In this document: in pieces, positions 35,897 to 43,648 of the stretch
Numbering within the stretch: the stretch's first letter is position 1
How the letters are laid out: every line of letters begins with the position of its first letter
Source: Corynebacterium oculi
GTDB lineage: Bacteria; Actinomycetota; Actinomycetes; Mycobacteriales; Mycobacteriaceae
Assembly (NCBI RefSeq): GCF_001412105.1
Contig: NZ_LKST01000003.1
Location: 186,001-250,000 of the forward strand
Direction of reading: 5' to 3'
Length of the DNA stretch: 64,000 nucleotides
The notes under the pieces: generated by a model
Told to the model about the DNA's origin: nothing
The model's input: the letters and a program-made list of their open reading frames with translations, nothing else
Database searches by the model: none
Position numbers and translations under genes: made by a program

Positions 35897-37825
35897 ATGA
35901 ATAAATATATTCAACGAGTGGCTGTTCTTCTGTGCGGGGTCATCGTCGTGGCGATTACCTCCGTGTTGGCTCTCTTGGTGGCGGAACTAGACGATAAGAA
36001 CGCCTCCCTTGCGCTTGAACCCAAGTATATCGCGGAGCTTGACTTCTCCCGGAGCGATGCTCCGGCCGCTGCCGCGCACGAGCGCCTGGTGGAATTGAAT
36101 GAGGAACTGGGGCTTGGGTTGGTGAAGCCGATTCGCCGCTCGGAATCGGAGACGTTTGTTTTCTTTCAACATGGTACGGAGGGGATTCCGGGAGAAGTTC
36201 CGCGTATGGACGGATCAACCTCGGCCACTGCCTCGGTGGAAGCCCTTGAACACTCGGTGCCCGGTGGCGTTTATCTCCTGCTTGAGGGCGATGCTGACCT
36301 GGAGGGATTCTCTCGGGGCCTCCAGGATATGAACGCAGAACTGGGCCGGATCGATGAGGTCTCCGCGGCAAGCATCTTCCGGTTTTATCTGGCGCGGCAG
36401 CCGATGATTTTATTTTCTCTGTGTGCCTTATTGTTCCTGCTCGGTGCCCTCGCGGTGTACTGGGCGGGGGTGCGGGGGAGGCGCCGTCAGCAGGAACTAT
36501 TCTTTGGCCGGTCGGCCCGCTCCATCATCTCGCGGGACGTGATTACCCTTGTTTTACCCTTTTCTTCGGTCTTGGTTCTGGGCGGTCTGGTGATTTTTCT
36601 CTCCGTGGGTGCCCCCTTCAACCGTGTGGTATTGATAGTGGCGGCAAAGATATTCTTCTTTCTCACCGCTTCCCTTCTGGTTTTTCTGTTCCTTGTCCTG
36701 TGGATGGTGCGTCCCCAGATAGCGGTGGCGGGGCGCCGCACGGCGTGGATGAGGCGATTGAGGCCGATCATTATCCCCTCAAAGGCGATGGCTATCGCGT
36801 GTATCCTCCTGTCCTTCCCCTGTGTTATTTCTGCCTACACTGATTCTGTAGAAGCGCGGCGGGCTCATGACATTTCCTATGGAATTGAGCCATTCGTTGG
36901 ATTTGGTGTTGGGGATATTCCGGATGAGGATTTTGAGAATAATCTTGCTGAATTTGGTGAGGTGGGACTGATGCTTCAGCAAGAGGGATCCGTGGTATTT
37001 AGCTTCCTTGCCCCGTCCATGTCCGTGGGGTTATCGGAAGAGGACAGCGCGCTGGGCTTTGCCAATGCGGCATGGTTGGAGGCCGTAGGGTTCTCTGGTC
37101 GGGTGGAAAGTGATGAGGTGGTGGCCTGGGAGGAGTTGCCGGGGAAGTATCGGGAAAGTATCCCTGCGGAGATTTGGTTGCGGCAGGGGGATACCCCGCC
37201 GGAGGGGTGGACGTATCACATCGTAAAGTCCCATTCCGGTATCGGAATGCTATCTCCGAGCATGGAGGGGGTGGAACTGGTACACGATATGGTTTTGGTG
37301 GAGGTTTCCACCATTGCGGATTTTAACGATAGCTTCCTGACCTCCGTTCTTTCTATGGGTAATATCGCGGCCAACAATATTGATGCGGCGTACCGTGCCC
37401 GCGATAATAGTAAAATCGGAGAGTATCTTTCCGTCTATTATGTTGGTGAAAATGCTATGTATCCCGCCAAGATGTTGGAGTACCGTGAACGGGTCATGGT
37501 TCTTTCCCTCGCGGTTCTCTTGATTACCTTTATAATGTTGATTCTGAGCGCAGCGGCGGTTGACTCGGTGCTCAATGCAAAGCGGAATATGCTACAGAAT
37601 CTTGCGGGCTATCCCCGGTGGAAAATCGCGTTTTCCGCAGTGTGCACAGACGTTATTCTCATTGGCGCGCTGGGGGTGTTATCTGCGGTGCTGGCCGTAC
37701 TCTTTGGAAAGCACGGTGCGGTGTTTCTGCCCGCCGTGGCGCTGGGGATCGCGCTTGCCTCCTTGTGGGCATACTCCGCCATGGCAAAGAGATCTATCGC
37801 GGCCGCCATGCAGAGGAAAATTTAA
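35897..37825 (+). CDS. Bacteriocin-associated integral membrane protein (lactococcin 972 immunity/permease type)
   Basis: A 642-residue membrane protein. One N-terminal helix (VAVLLCGVIVVAITSVLALL) is followed by an extracellular domain of about 130 residues, three helices with FSLCALLFLLGALAVYWAGV, a second helix group, another large extracellular domain, and three C-terminal helices. The arrangement and position match the 7-TM bacteriocin-associated immunity-type proteins (DUF1430 group) found beside lactococcin 972 genes. It probably works with the ATPase downstream to expel the peptide or confer immunity. GC is below that of the surroundings. Confidence 0.83.
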   Translation: MNKYIQRVAVLLCGVIVVAITSVLALLVAELDDKNASLALEPKYIAELDFSRSDAPAAAAHERLVELNEELGLGLVKPIRRSESETFVFFQHGTEGIPGEVPRMDGSTSATASVEALEHSVPGGVYLLLEGDADLEGFSRGLQDMNAELGRIDEVSAASIFRFYLARQPMILFSLCALLFLLGALAVYWAGVRGRRRQQELFFGRSARSIISRDVITLVLPFSSVLVLGGLVIFLSVGAPFNRVVLIVAAKIFFFLTASLLVFLFLVLWMVRPQIAVAGRRTAWMRRLRPIIIPSKAMAIACILLSFPCVISAYTDSVEARRAHDISYGIEPFVGFGVGDIPDEDFENNLAEFGEVGLMLQQEGSVVFSFLAPSMSVGLSEEDSALGFANAAWLEAVGFSGRVESDEVVAWEELPGKYRESIPAEIWLRQGDTPPEGWTYHIVKSHSGIGMLSPSMEGVELVHDMVLVEVSTIADFNDSFLTSVLSMGNIAANNIDAAYRARDNSKIGEYLSVYYVGENAMYPAKMLEYRERVMVLSLAVLLITFIMLILSAAAVDSVLNAKRNMLQNLAGYPRWKIAFSAVCTDVILIGALGVLSAVLAVLFGKHGAVFLPAVALGIALASLWAYSAMAKRSIAAAMQRKI

Positions 37826-37843
37826 GGAAAGAGGGGAATAGAT

Positions 37844-38488
37844 ATGATGATTCGCGGCGCGGGGCTAGGATTTTCCTTTGGGGATAAGGTGGTGTTTCAG
37901 GGCATAAACATGGAGGTAAATCCCGGCACCATCGCGGCTTTGGTGGGGCCCAGCGGCAGCGGCAAGACGCTCCTGCTGCACACCCTGGGTGGGATGATAA
38001 CCCCAGATCGGGGGGCGGTGTATGTGGACGGGGAGGAATCCTCGGCGTGGTCGGATACCCGGCGGCTCCGCTTTTGGCGGGAGTCCGCCGCCTTTATTCA
38101 ACAGGATTACGGCGTGGTGGAGGAGGAAAGTGTGGCCTTCAACGTCACCATGCGTAGTTCCCTGTGGGGCCGCACGATCGTCCCTGACCACTCCAAACTC
38201 GATGAGGTTTTAGCGCGCGTGGGGTTATCCGGCCGGGCGGGGGAGACCGCCGCGCGGCTCAGCGGCGGGGAGAAACAGCGCGTGGCTATCGCGCGGGCGC
38301 TGTACAAGGGAGCCCAGGTGTGGTTTGCCGATGAGCCCACGGCCTCGCTGGACGCGGATAATCAGGGGTTGGTGCGCACCTTGTTCCGCGAGGCGGCGGA
38401 GAAGGGCGCCACCATCATCGTGGCCACGCATGACCTGGACTTTGCCCGCAGTTGCGAGCAGCGCGTGGAGTTAGGGAGCCAACGATAA
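37844..38488 (+). CDS. ABC ATPase of the lactococcin 972 cluster
   Basis: A 214-residue MacB/LolD-like ATPase with Walker A GPSGSGKT, Q-loop AFIQQDYGVVEEE, signature LSGGEKQRVAIARAL, Walker B VWFADEPTASLDADN and switch histidine ATHDLDF. It lies 18 bases after the membrane gene, with AAGGAAAGAGGGG as the leader. The 'SVAFNVTM' segment and small size fit the ATPase group that accompanies lactococcin 972. It should drive the membrane protein next to it for export or self-protection. It converges with the patatin gene 21 bases away. Confidence 0.9.
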   Translation: MMIRGAGLGFSFGDKVVFQGINMEVNPGTIAALVGPSGSGKTLLLHTLGGMITPDRGAVYVDGEESSAWSDTRRLRFWRESAAFIQQDYGVVEEESVAFNVTMRSSLWGRTIVPDHSKLDEVLARVGLSGRAGETAARLSGGEKQRVAIARALYKGAQVWFADEPTASLDADNQGLVRTLFREAAEKGATIIVATHDLDFARSCEQRVELGSQR

Positions 38489-38509
38489 AAGCCAGGGGTA
38501 AAACCGCTC

Positions 38510-39397
38510 TTAAGCCCCCTCCGCCTCTAAGAAGCGCCGCCACTGCGGCCACTCGCGGGCGGATTGCAGGGCCCCGCGGTCGAAGGAGCCCTGTAGTTTC
38601 TTGCCGTTGAGTTCCGTGGAGGCCACCAGCCTGCCCGTGGGGAAGAAGAGGTAGGCCCGGCCCTGCTTTTCCAGTTCCAGCAGCCGCGCGATGGTGCGGT
38701 TGTACCTTGTGTGGCGGGTAATCAGGCGCTCGGCCACCACCGGGTAATCGCTTAAGAGGTTGCGCAGCAGGCCGGGGCGCTTGATGGGTGTCTTGGTGTA
38801 GCCGCGCGGGTGGGTGAGCACCACGAAGAAGCGGGTGTAGCCGTCGGCCTCGGCGGCGTCGAGGGGGATCCCGCCGGAGGGGCCGAGCGCTCCGTCCACG
38901 TAGGAGACGCCGTCGATCTCCGGCAGGGGCATGAGCAGCGGGAGGGTGGAGGAGGCGCGGGCGCGAGCCAGCAGGGCCTCAGAATCGTCTATGTCCTGCC
39001 GCCCCCAGTAGACGGAGCGCCCGGAGTGCGCCTGCACGGCCCCGATGCGGAAGTCCGCGGGGTGGTGGGCGATGGCCTCGTAATCCAGGGGGCCGGGGAG
39101 ATTGAGGGTGGGGGCGCGGCCGTAGATGTATTCCGCGTTGAAGTAGCCGCGCCCCCGCAGCAGGGAGGTCATGCCGCCGAACTGGGGGTCGGCGGCAAAG
39201 TCCACAAAGCTGTGGCGGGCGCGTTCGCGCTCGCCGGAGAGGTAGTTGATGGTGTGGGTGGCCCCGGCGGAGATGCCTCCCACCCAGCCAAAGCGAACGT
39301 CCTCGGCTAGGAGTCTGTCCACCACGGCGGCGGTGTAGGAGGCTCGCATTCCCCCGCCTTCGAGGACGAGTGCGGTATGGGGCGCATCAATCGTCAT
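38510..39397 (-). CDS. Patatin-like phospholipase
   Basis: About 295 residues from the ATG of MTIDAPHTALVLEGGGMRAS; the longer open frame runs antisense through the DUF2218 gene and is not used. The oxyanion motif is EGGGMRASYTAAVVDRLL, the nucleophile elbow is GGISAGATHTIN (GxSxG), and the catalytic aspartate lies in YVDGALGPSGGIPLDAA, so the Ser-Asp dyad is complete. It resembles the YjjU/RssA group of bacterial patatins that hydrolyse membrane lipids. It lacks a signal peptide and is probably cytoplasmic or membrane-associated. Confidence 0.9.
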   Translation of the reverse strand: MTIDAPHTALVLEGGGMRASYTAAVVDRLLAEDVRFGWVGGISAGATHTINYLSGERERARHSFVDFAADPQFGGMTSLLRGRGYFNAEYIYGRAPTLNLPGPLDYEAIAHHPADFRIGAVQAHSGRSVYWGRQDIDDSEALLARARASSTLPLLMPLPEIDGVSYVDGALGPSGGIPLDAAEADGYTRFFVVLTHPRGYTKTPIKRPGLLRNLLSDYPVVAERLITRHTRYNRTIARLLELEKQGRAYLFFPTGRLVASTELNGKKLQGSFDRGALQSAREWPQWRRFLEAEGA

Positions 39398-39514
39398 GGT
39401 GATCCACGGTACCCGGTTGGGAGGGGAGGTGCGGCCGGATACTGTGGCGGGGAGCATACAAAAGGTACGGGAGGGCGCGCGGGGTGGGGCGGGATGAGGG
39501 GTACATTGCTTTGT

Positions 39515-39865
39515 ATGACCACTTCCACGGCTCGGGTGAGTACCGAGCGCCCCGCGCGTTATGCCAAGCAGATGGCCGATCACTTTGGCCGCAAGATCAC
39601 CGCCCATTGGGATGAGGCGGCGGGCCAGGGGGCGTTGATTTTTGACGATCCCGAGCGCCCGGTGCGCGGCGAGGTTTCTCTGGTGGCGGGCGAGGGGGTG
39701 CTGCTCATGCACCTGGAGTGTGATACGGAGGAGGCCTGCGCGACCTTGGAGAAGGTGGTGGCCGTGCACCTGGTGCGCTTTGGCCGCAAGGATGAGCTGG
39801 TGGTGCGCTGGCGTCGTGCCGGGGGCGAGGCGGGGAGCGCCTGGGGCGTGGAGGATCTGGATTAG
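39515..39865 (+). CDS. DUF2218 domain protein
   Basis: A 116-residue protein starting at MTTSTARVSTERPARYAKQM; the start at 39494 (MRGTLLC) is possible but less like the family. DUF2218 features are seen in YAKQMADHFGRKITAHWDE, LLMHLECDTEEACATLEKVV and HLVRFGRKDELVVRW. The family often accompanies iron/siderophore genes, but there is none here. It diverges from the patatin gene and ends about 40 bases before the TPP riboswitch. Function unknown. Confidence 0.85.
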   Translation: MTTSTARVSTERPARYAKQMADHFGRKITAHWDEAAGQGALIFDDPERPVRGEVSLVAGEGVLLMHLECDTEEACATLEKVVAVHLVRFGRKDELVVRWRRAGGEAGSAWGVEDLD

Positions 39866-39903
39866 CGGGGAGTTTCGCCTACAATAACGGCGGAAGAGAT
39901 ATA

Positions 39904-39995
39904 GACACGGGTGCCCGGTATGCCATCGGGCTGAGATGCCGCTGGGCGCGGCGAACCGTATGAACCTGATCCGGTTAGTACCGGCGCTAGGGAGG
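39904..39995 (+). ncRNA. TPP riboswitch (THI element)
   Basis: The conserved sections appear in order: ACACGGGTGCCCGG (the P2 region), GGCTGAGATG (the pyrimidine-sensing loop), GCCGCTGGGCGCGGC as the variable P3 arm, then ACCTGATCCGGTTAGTACCGG and CGCTAGGGA (the pyrophosphate-sensing P4/P5 part). It ends just before GGAGGA and the ykoE ATG, so binding of thiamine pyrophosphate should hide the ribosome site or stop transcription and shut the transporter operon. Confidence 0.95.
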
Positions 39996-40002
39996 ATAAA
40001 TC

Positions 40003-40596
40003 ATGGCCAAGAGTACGTCTCAGTGGCGCGTGGTGGACATCGTGGTGGCCGCGATCCTGGGCCTGGCCTGTGGGCTGATCTTTGTGGTGTGGAACTCCGC
40101 GGGCGCGCTGTGGCTGGAGGCGATGAACGCGCTCACCCCGGGGCTGGGCGGCCTGGCCACGGGGGTGTGGCTGCTTGGCGGGGTGATCGGCGGGCTGGTG
40201 ATCCGCAAGCCGGGGTCCGCGCTGTTTACGGAGCTGTTGGCGGCGGTGGCCTCCGCGCTGCTGGGCAGCCAGTGGGGGGCGTCCACCGTGTATTCGGGCC
40301 TGGCGCAGGGCCTGGGGGCGGAGTTGATCTTTGCACTCTTTGCGTACCGTTCCTTCCGGCTACCCACCGCCATGCTGGCGGGGGTGGGCGCGGGGATCGG
40401 GGTCTTTATCCTGGAATTATTCACCGCCGGTCACCTGGCGCGTTCCCTGGAATATAACGCGATCTACCTGGTGTGCCTGATGATCTCGGGGGCGCTGCTC
40501 GCCGGTGCCCTGGGCTACGGGCTGGTGCGGGCACTGGCGCGCACGGGGGCGCTGGATCGCTTCGCCGCCGGGCGGGAAGTACGCGGCACCGTATGA
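40003..40596 (+). CDS. ykoE: ECF transporter S component for thiamine/HMP
   Basis: A 197-residue membrane protein with about six helices. The family features are VVDIVVAAILGLACGLIFVV near the start, LLGGVIGGLVIRKPGSAL with the conserved R-K-P-G, ELLAAVASALLGSQWG, and LELFTAGHLARSLEYN. YkoE binds thiamine or its hydroxymethylpyrimidine precursor. It is directly under the TPP riboswitch and overlaps ykoD by four bases, so the three transporter parts are made together. Confidence 0.94.
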   Translation: MAKSTSQWRVVDIVVAAILGLACGLIFVVWNSAGALWLEAMNALTPGLGGLATGVWLLGGVIGGLVIRKPGSALFTELLAAVASALLGSQWGASTVYSGLAQGLGAELIFALFAYRSFRLPTAMLAGVGAGIGVFILELFTAGHLARSLEYNAIYLVCLMISGALLAGALGYGLVRALARTGALDRFAAGREVRGTV

Positions 40597-41948
40597 CCGG
40601 GAGGGGAACGGTTCGCGCCCGGGGCTTCTCCTGGCGGCACGCCACGCGCAGAGAACCGGCGCTGAGCGGCATCGACCTGGATATTGCTCCCGGCGAGCGG
40701 GTGATCCTCACCGGGGATTCCGGGGCGGGCAAGTCCACCCTCCTGGGCGCGATCGCCGGGCTGCTCGGCGGGGAGGACGAGGGGGAGTTCACCGGCTCCC
40801 TGGAGGTGGACGGGGTGGTGGGGCTGGTGCTCCAGGATCCCGATTCCCAGGTGATCGCCAGCCGTGTGGGCGATGACGTGGCCTTTGGCTGCGAGAACCT
40901 GGGCGTGCCGCAGGGGGAAATATGGCCCCGGGTGCGCCGGGCCCTCAACCTGGTGGGCCTGGATCTGCCGCTGGATACCCCCACGCGCTACCTTTCCGGC
41001 GGGCAGAAGCAGCGGTTGGCCCTGGCGGGGGTTGCGGCGATGGGCGCGGACGTGGTGCTTCTCGACGAACCCACGGCCAACCTTGACCCGCAAGGGTGCG
41101 CGGAGGTGCGGGGGGCCGTCGATAAGCTGGTGGCGCACACCGGGGCCACGCTGCTGATCGTGGAGCATCGCCCCGAGCTGTGGGCCGATCTGGCCACCCG
41201 CTGCCTGCACCTGGGGGCCGAGGGGCTGCGCGAGATCACCCCGCGGGAGTGGCCGCGCCGCCCGGAGCTGCCTCCGGCCCGGCCGCAAGCGGGAAGCAAC
41301 CCCGCGCTGCTGCGCTGCGAGGGCATCGCCACGGCGGCGGGCCCCGCGCCGGATCTGTGCCTGCTCCGTGCCGCCTCGACGGTGTTGACCGGCCCCAACG
41401 GTGCCGGAAAGACGCAGCTGGCGATGGTGCTGGGCGGCCTGGACGCCCCGCGCGCAGGGCGGCTACACCTGCACCCCGACCTCTCCCAGGGGGTGAACAC
41501 CCCGCCGCATCGCTGGCGCTCCCGGGATCTGGCGCGGCGGATCGGCACGGTGTTTCAAAACCCCGAGCACCAGTTCGTGGCCCGCACGGTGGAGGAGGAT
41601 CTGCTGGTGGGCGGGCCCGCCGAACGCGCGGAGGAACTCTTGGAGCGGCTGCGCCTGAGCCACCTGCGCAAGGCGAATCCGTACACCCTGTCCGGGGGAG
41701 AAAAGCGCCGGTTGTCCGTGGCCACGGCGCTGATGGGCGGGCCCCGGCTGCTGGTTCTTGACGAGCCGACCTTTGGACAGGACGCGGCCACCTTTGTGGA
41801 ACTCACGCTGCTGCTGCGCGAACTCACCGAGGGCGGCACCACGATCCTCTCCATCACGCACGACGCGGACTTCGTGCGCACCCTGGGCGATCACCACGTG
41901 GAGATGCCCGCGCGCGCTACCTCAACCGCCAAGGGGGACCGGCGATGA
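40593..41948 (+). CDS. ykoD: ECF transporter double ATPase
   Basis: A 451-residue protein with two fused ABC ATPase domains. The first has Walker A GDSGAGKST, signature LSGGQKQRLAL and VVLLDEPTANLDPQG; the second has Walker A GPNGAGKTQ, Q-loop VFQNPEHQFVA, signature LSGGEKRRLSV and LLVLDEPTFGQD. It supplies energy to the YkoE/YkoC thiamine-precursor importer. The ATG at 40593 overlaps the ykoE stop; the longer frame to 40473 is inside ykoE and is rejected. Confidence 0.94.
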   Translation: MTGRGTVRARGFSWRHATRREPALSGIDLDIAPGERVILTGDSGAGKSTLLGAIAGLLGGEDEGEFTGSLEVDGVVGLVLQDPDSQVIASRVGDDVAFGCENLGVPQGEIWPRVRRALNLVGLDLPLDTPTRYLSGGQKQRLALAGVAAMGADVVLLDEPTANLDPQGCAEVRGAVDKLVAHTGATLLIVEHRPELWADLATRCLHLGAEGLREITPREWPRRPELPPARPQAGSNPALLRCEGIATAAGPAPDLCLLRAASTVLTGPNGAGKTQLAMVLGGLDAPRAGRLHLHPDLSQGVNTPPHRWRSRDLARRIGTVFQNPEHQFVARTVEEDLLVGGPAERAEELLERLRLSHLRKANPYTLSGGEKRRLSVATALMGGPRLLVLDEPTFGQDAATFVELTLLLRELTEGGTTILSITHDADFVRTLGDHHVEMPARATSTAKGDRR

Positions 41949-42706
41949 ACCTGCTAAGCGGCGTCAACCCCGTTACCCGCGTGGCCGCGATGATGGTATC
42001 CACCACGCCGCTGCTGCTCAGCCTGGACTGGCTCTCCGCGCTCGTGGCCATCGCGGCCACGTTCCTCCTCGCTCCGCTGTGTGGCGTGGGATGGGCCGCG
42101 TTGCTGCGCCGCAGCGTTCCCCTGCTGTTCATCGCCCCGGTCACCGGGATTTCCATGCTGCTATACGCGCGCCCCGGCGGCCGAGAATACTTCTCCTTCC
42201 TGGCCATTCACATCACCGATAATTCGCTGAGCCTCAGCCTCGCCGTGGTGTTGCGAGTGCTGGCACTGGGGCTGCCGGTGATGGTGCTGTCCGCTCGAGT
42301 CGATCCCACGGATCTGGGCGATGGCCTCGCCCAGGTGGTGCGCCTGCCCGCCCGCTTCGTCATCGCCTCCGTGGCGGCGACCCGCCTGCTCACCCTGGTG
42401 CGCGATGATGCGCTTTCCCTTCGCCGGGCCCGCCGGGCGCGTGGGGTGGCCGATCATGGCCGGATACGCGGGGCGTTGACCCTGTTCTTTGGCCTGTTGG
42501 TGTCCTCGTTGCGCCGCGGCACCAAGCTCGCGGTGGCGATGGAGGCGCGCGGTTTTGGGCGGGCGGGCGTCAAGCGCACCTGGGCGCGCCCCTCCACCGT
42601 GGGGCGGCGCGACGCGGCGGCGCTGCTGGTGTGGGCGCTGCTGCCCGCCGTGGCGCTCGGCTGCGCCTGGGCGGCCGGTACGTTCCGCCTGCTGGGGGTG
42701 GCATGA
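41945..42706 (+). CDS. ykoC: ECF transporter T (energy-coupling) component
   Basis: A 253-residue membrane protein of the CbiQ/EcfT family. The coupling-helix signatures are seen as RLLTLVRDDALSLRRARRAR and AMEARGFGRAGVKRTW, where the A-R-G motifs contact the ATPase. Together with YkoE and YkoD it makes a complete dedicated ECF importer. It overlaps the genes on each side by ATGA. Confidence 0.93.
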   Translation: MNLLSGVNPVTRVAAMMVSTTPLLLSLDWLSALVAIAATFLLAPLCGVGWAALLRRSVPLLFIAPVTGISMLLYARPGGREYFSFLAIHITDNSLSLSLAVVLRVLALGLPVMVLSARVDPTDLGDGLAQVVRLPARFVIASVAATRLLTLVRDDALSLRRARRARGVADHGRIRGALTLFFGLLVSSLRRGTKLAVAMEARGFGRAGVKRTWARPSTVGRRDAAALLVWALLPAVALGCAWAAGTFRLLGVA

Positions 42707-43182
42707 TCCGCACGTGGCTTATCGACGGCCCCTCCGGTTCCGGCAAGACTACGCACGCCGAGGCGCTGGGGGAGCGCCTGGGGCACCGGGTGCTGCACCT
42801 CGACGAGTGGTATCCGGGTTGGGGCGGGCTAGAGGCCGGGGCGCGCATGGTGGCCGAGCAGGTCTTGCGTCCGAGCGCGCCGGGGTATCGCCGCTGGGAT
42901 TGGGAGCGCGACCGCCCCGGCGAGTGGGTGGCGCTCCCGGCGGGGGAATCCCTGATTATCGAGGGCGTGGGGGCGATCACCCCGGCCTCCGTGGCGGCGG
43001 CCCGCCGCCGGGGCGAGGCGCGTACCGTGTGGGTGGATGCCCCGGAGCCGGTGCGCCGCGCCCGCGCCCTGGCGCGCGATCCCTTTTACGAGCCGTGGTG
43101 GGAGATGTGGGCCGAGCAGGAGCGTCGGCACTTTCGGGAGATAGCGGGAATGGAGTTCGACGAGAGGATGAACAATGGATAA
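42703..43182 (+). CDS. Small P-loop kinase in the thiamine operon
   Basis: A 159-residue nucleoside/uridine-kinase-like protein. Walker A is DGPSGSGKTTHAEALGERL at the N-terminus, followed by HLDEWYPGWGG (the D-E/W segment seen in NMP-type kinases) and LIIEGVGAITP, then a lid rich in Arg and Trp (RARALARDPFYEPWWEMWAE). It overlaps ykoC by four bases and the Nudix gene by eight. Phosphorylation of a thiamine-related alcohol is an inference from the operon; a generic nucleoside kinase is the alternative. Confidence 0.75.
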   Translation: MIRTWLIDGPSGSGKTTHAEALGERLGHRVLHLDEWYPGWGGLEAGARMVAEQVLRPSAPGYRRWDWERDRPGEWVALPAGESLIIEGVGAITPASVAAARRRGEARTVWVDAPEPVRRARALARDPFYEPWWEMWAEQERRHFREIAGMEFDERMNNG

Positions 43183-43582
43183 GGGGCGGGTTATTTATAT
43201 CGCCGCCGTGGTGCTGCGCAACGAGGCGGGGGAGGCGCTCACGGTGCGCAAGCGCGGCACCGAGTCCTTCATGTTCCCCGGCGGCAAGAGGGAACCGGGG
43301 GAGCCCCCGGTGGAGACGGCCCGCCGCGAGATTCGGGAGGAACTGGGCCTTGACCTGCGCGCGGAGGATCTGGACTCCCTGGGCACGCTGCGCGCCCCGG
43401 CGGCCAACGAGCCGGAGCACACCGTGGAGTGTGCGGCCTATGCGTGGCGGGGCACGCTCGGCGCGCTTCCCGAGGTGCGCGCGGAGATCGAGGAGGCGCG
43501 GTTTTATCCCCTGGACTCCCGCGCCCCGGAGATCGCCCCGCTAACCAGGGACGTGGTTTTCCCCTTGTTGTTATCTACATAG
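43175..43582 (+). CDS. Nudix hydrolase in the thiamine operon
   Basis: A 135-residue protein with a perfect Nudix box, GGKREPGEPPVETARREI followed by REELGL. The N-terminal strand IYIAAVVLRNEAGEALTVRK is typical of MutT-like enzymes. It is the last gene under the TPP riboswitch. Some Nudix enzymes hydrolyse TPP or HMP-PP to remove toxic analogues or recycle the vitamin, which is an attractive but unproven role here; general nucleotide clean-up is the alternative. Confidence 0.86.
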   Translation: MDKGRVIYIAAVVLRNEAGEALTVRKRGTESFMFPGGKREPGEPPVETARREIREELGLDLRAEDLDSLGTLRAPAANEPEHTVECAAYAWRGTLGALPEVRAEIEEARFYPLDSRAPEIAPLTRDVVFPLLLST

Positions 43583-43648
43583 CAGGGGAATTATAGGTGT
43601 ATTAGCCTTCACAGACTATGCTGTCTAAAAAACGTGTAAGGAGGCAGC

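Noticed and set aside
38510..39769. 419-codon form of the patatin gene
   Set aside because: The N-terminal 124 codons lie antisense to the DUF2218 gene; the patatin fold begins at the ATG at 39397.
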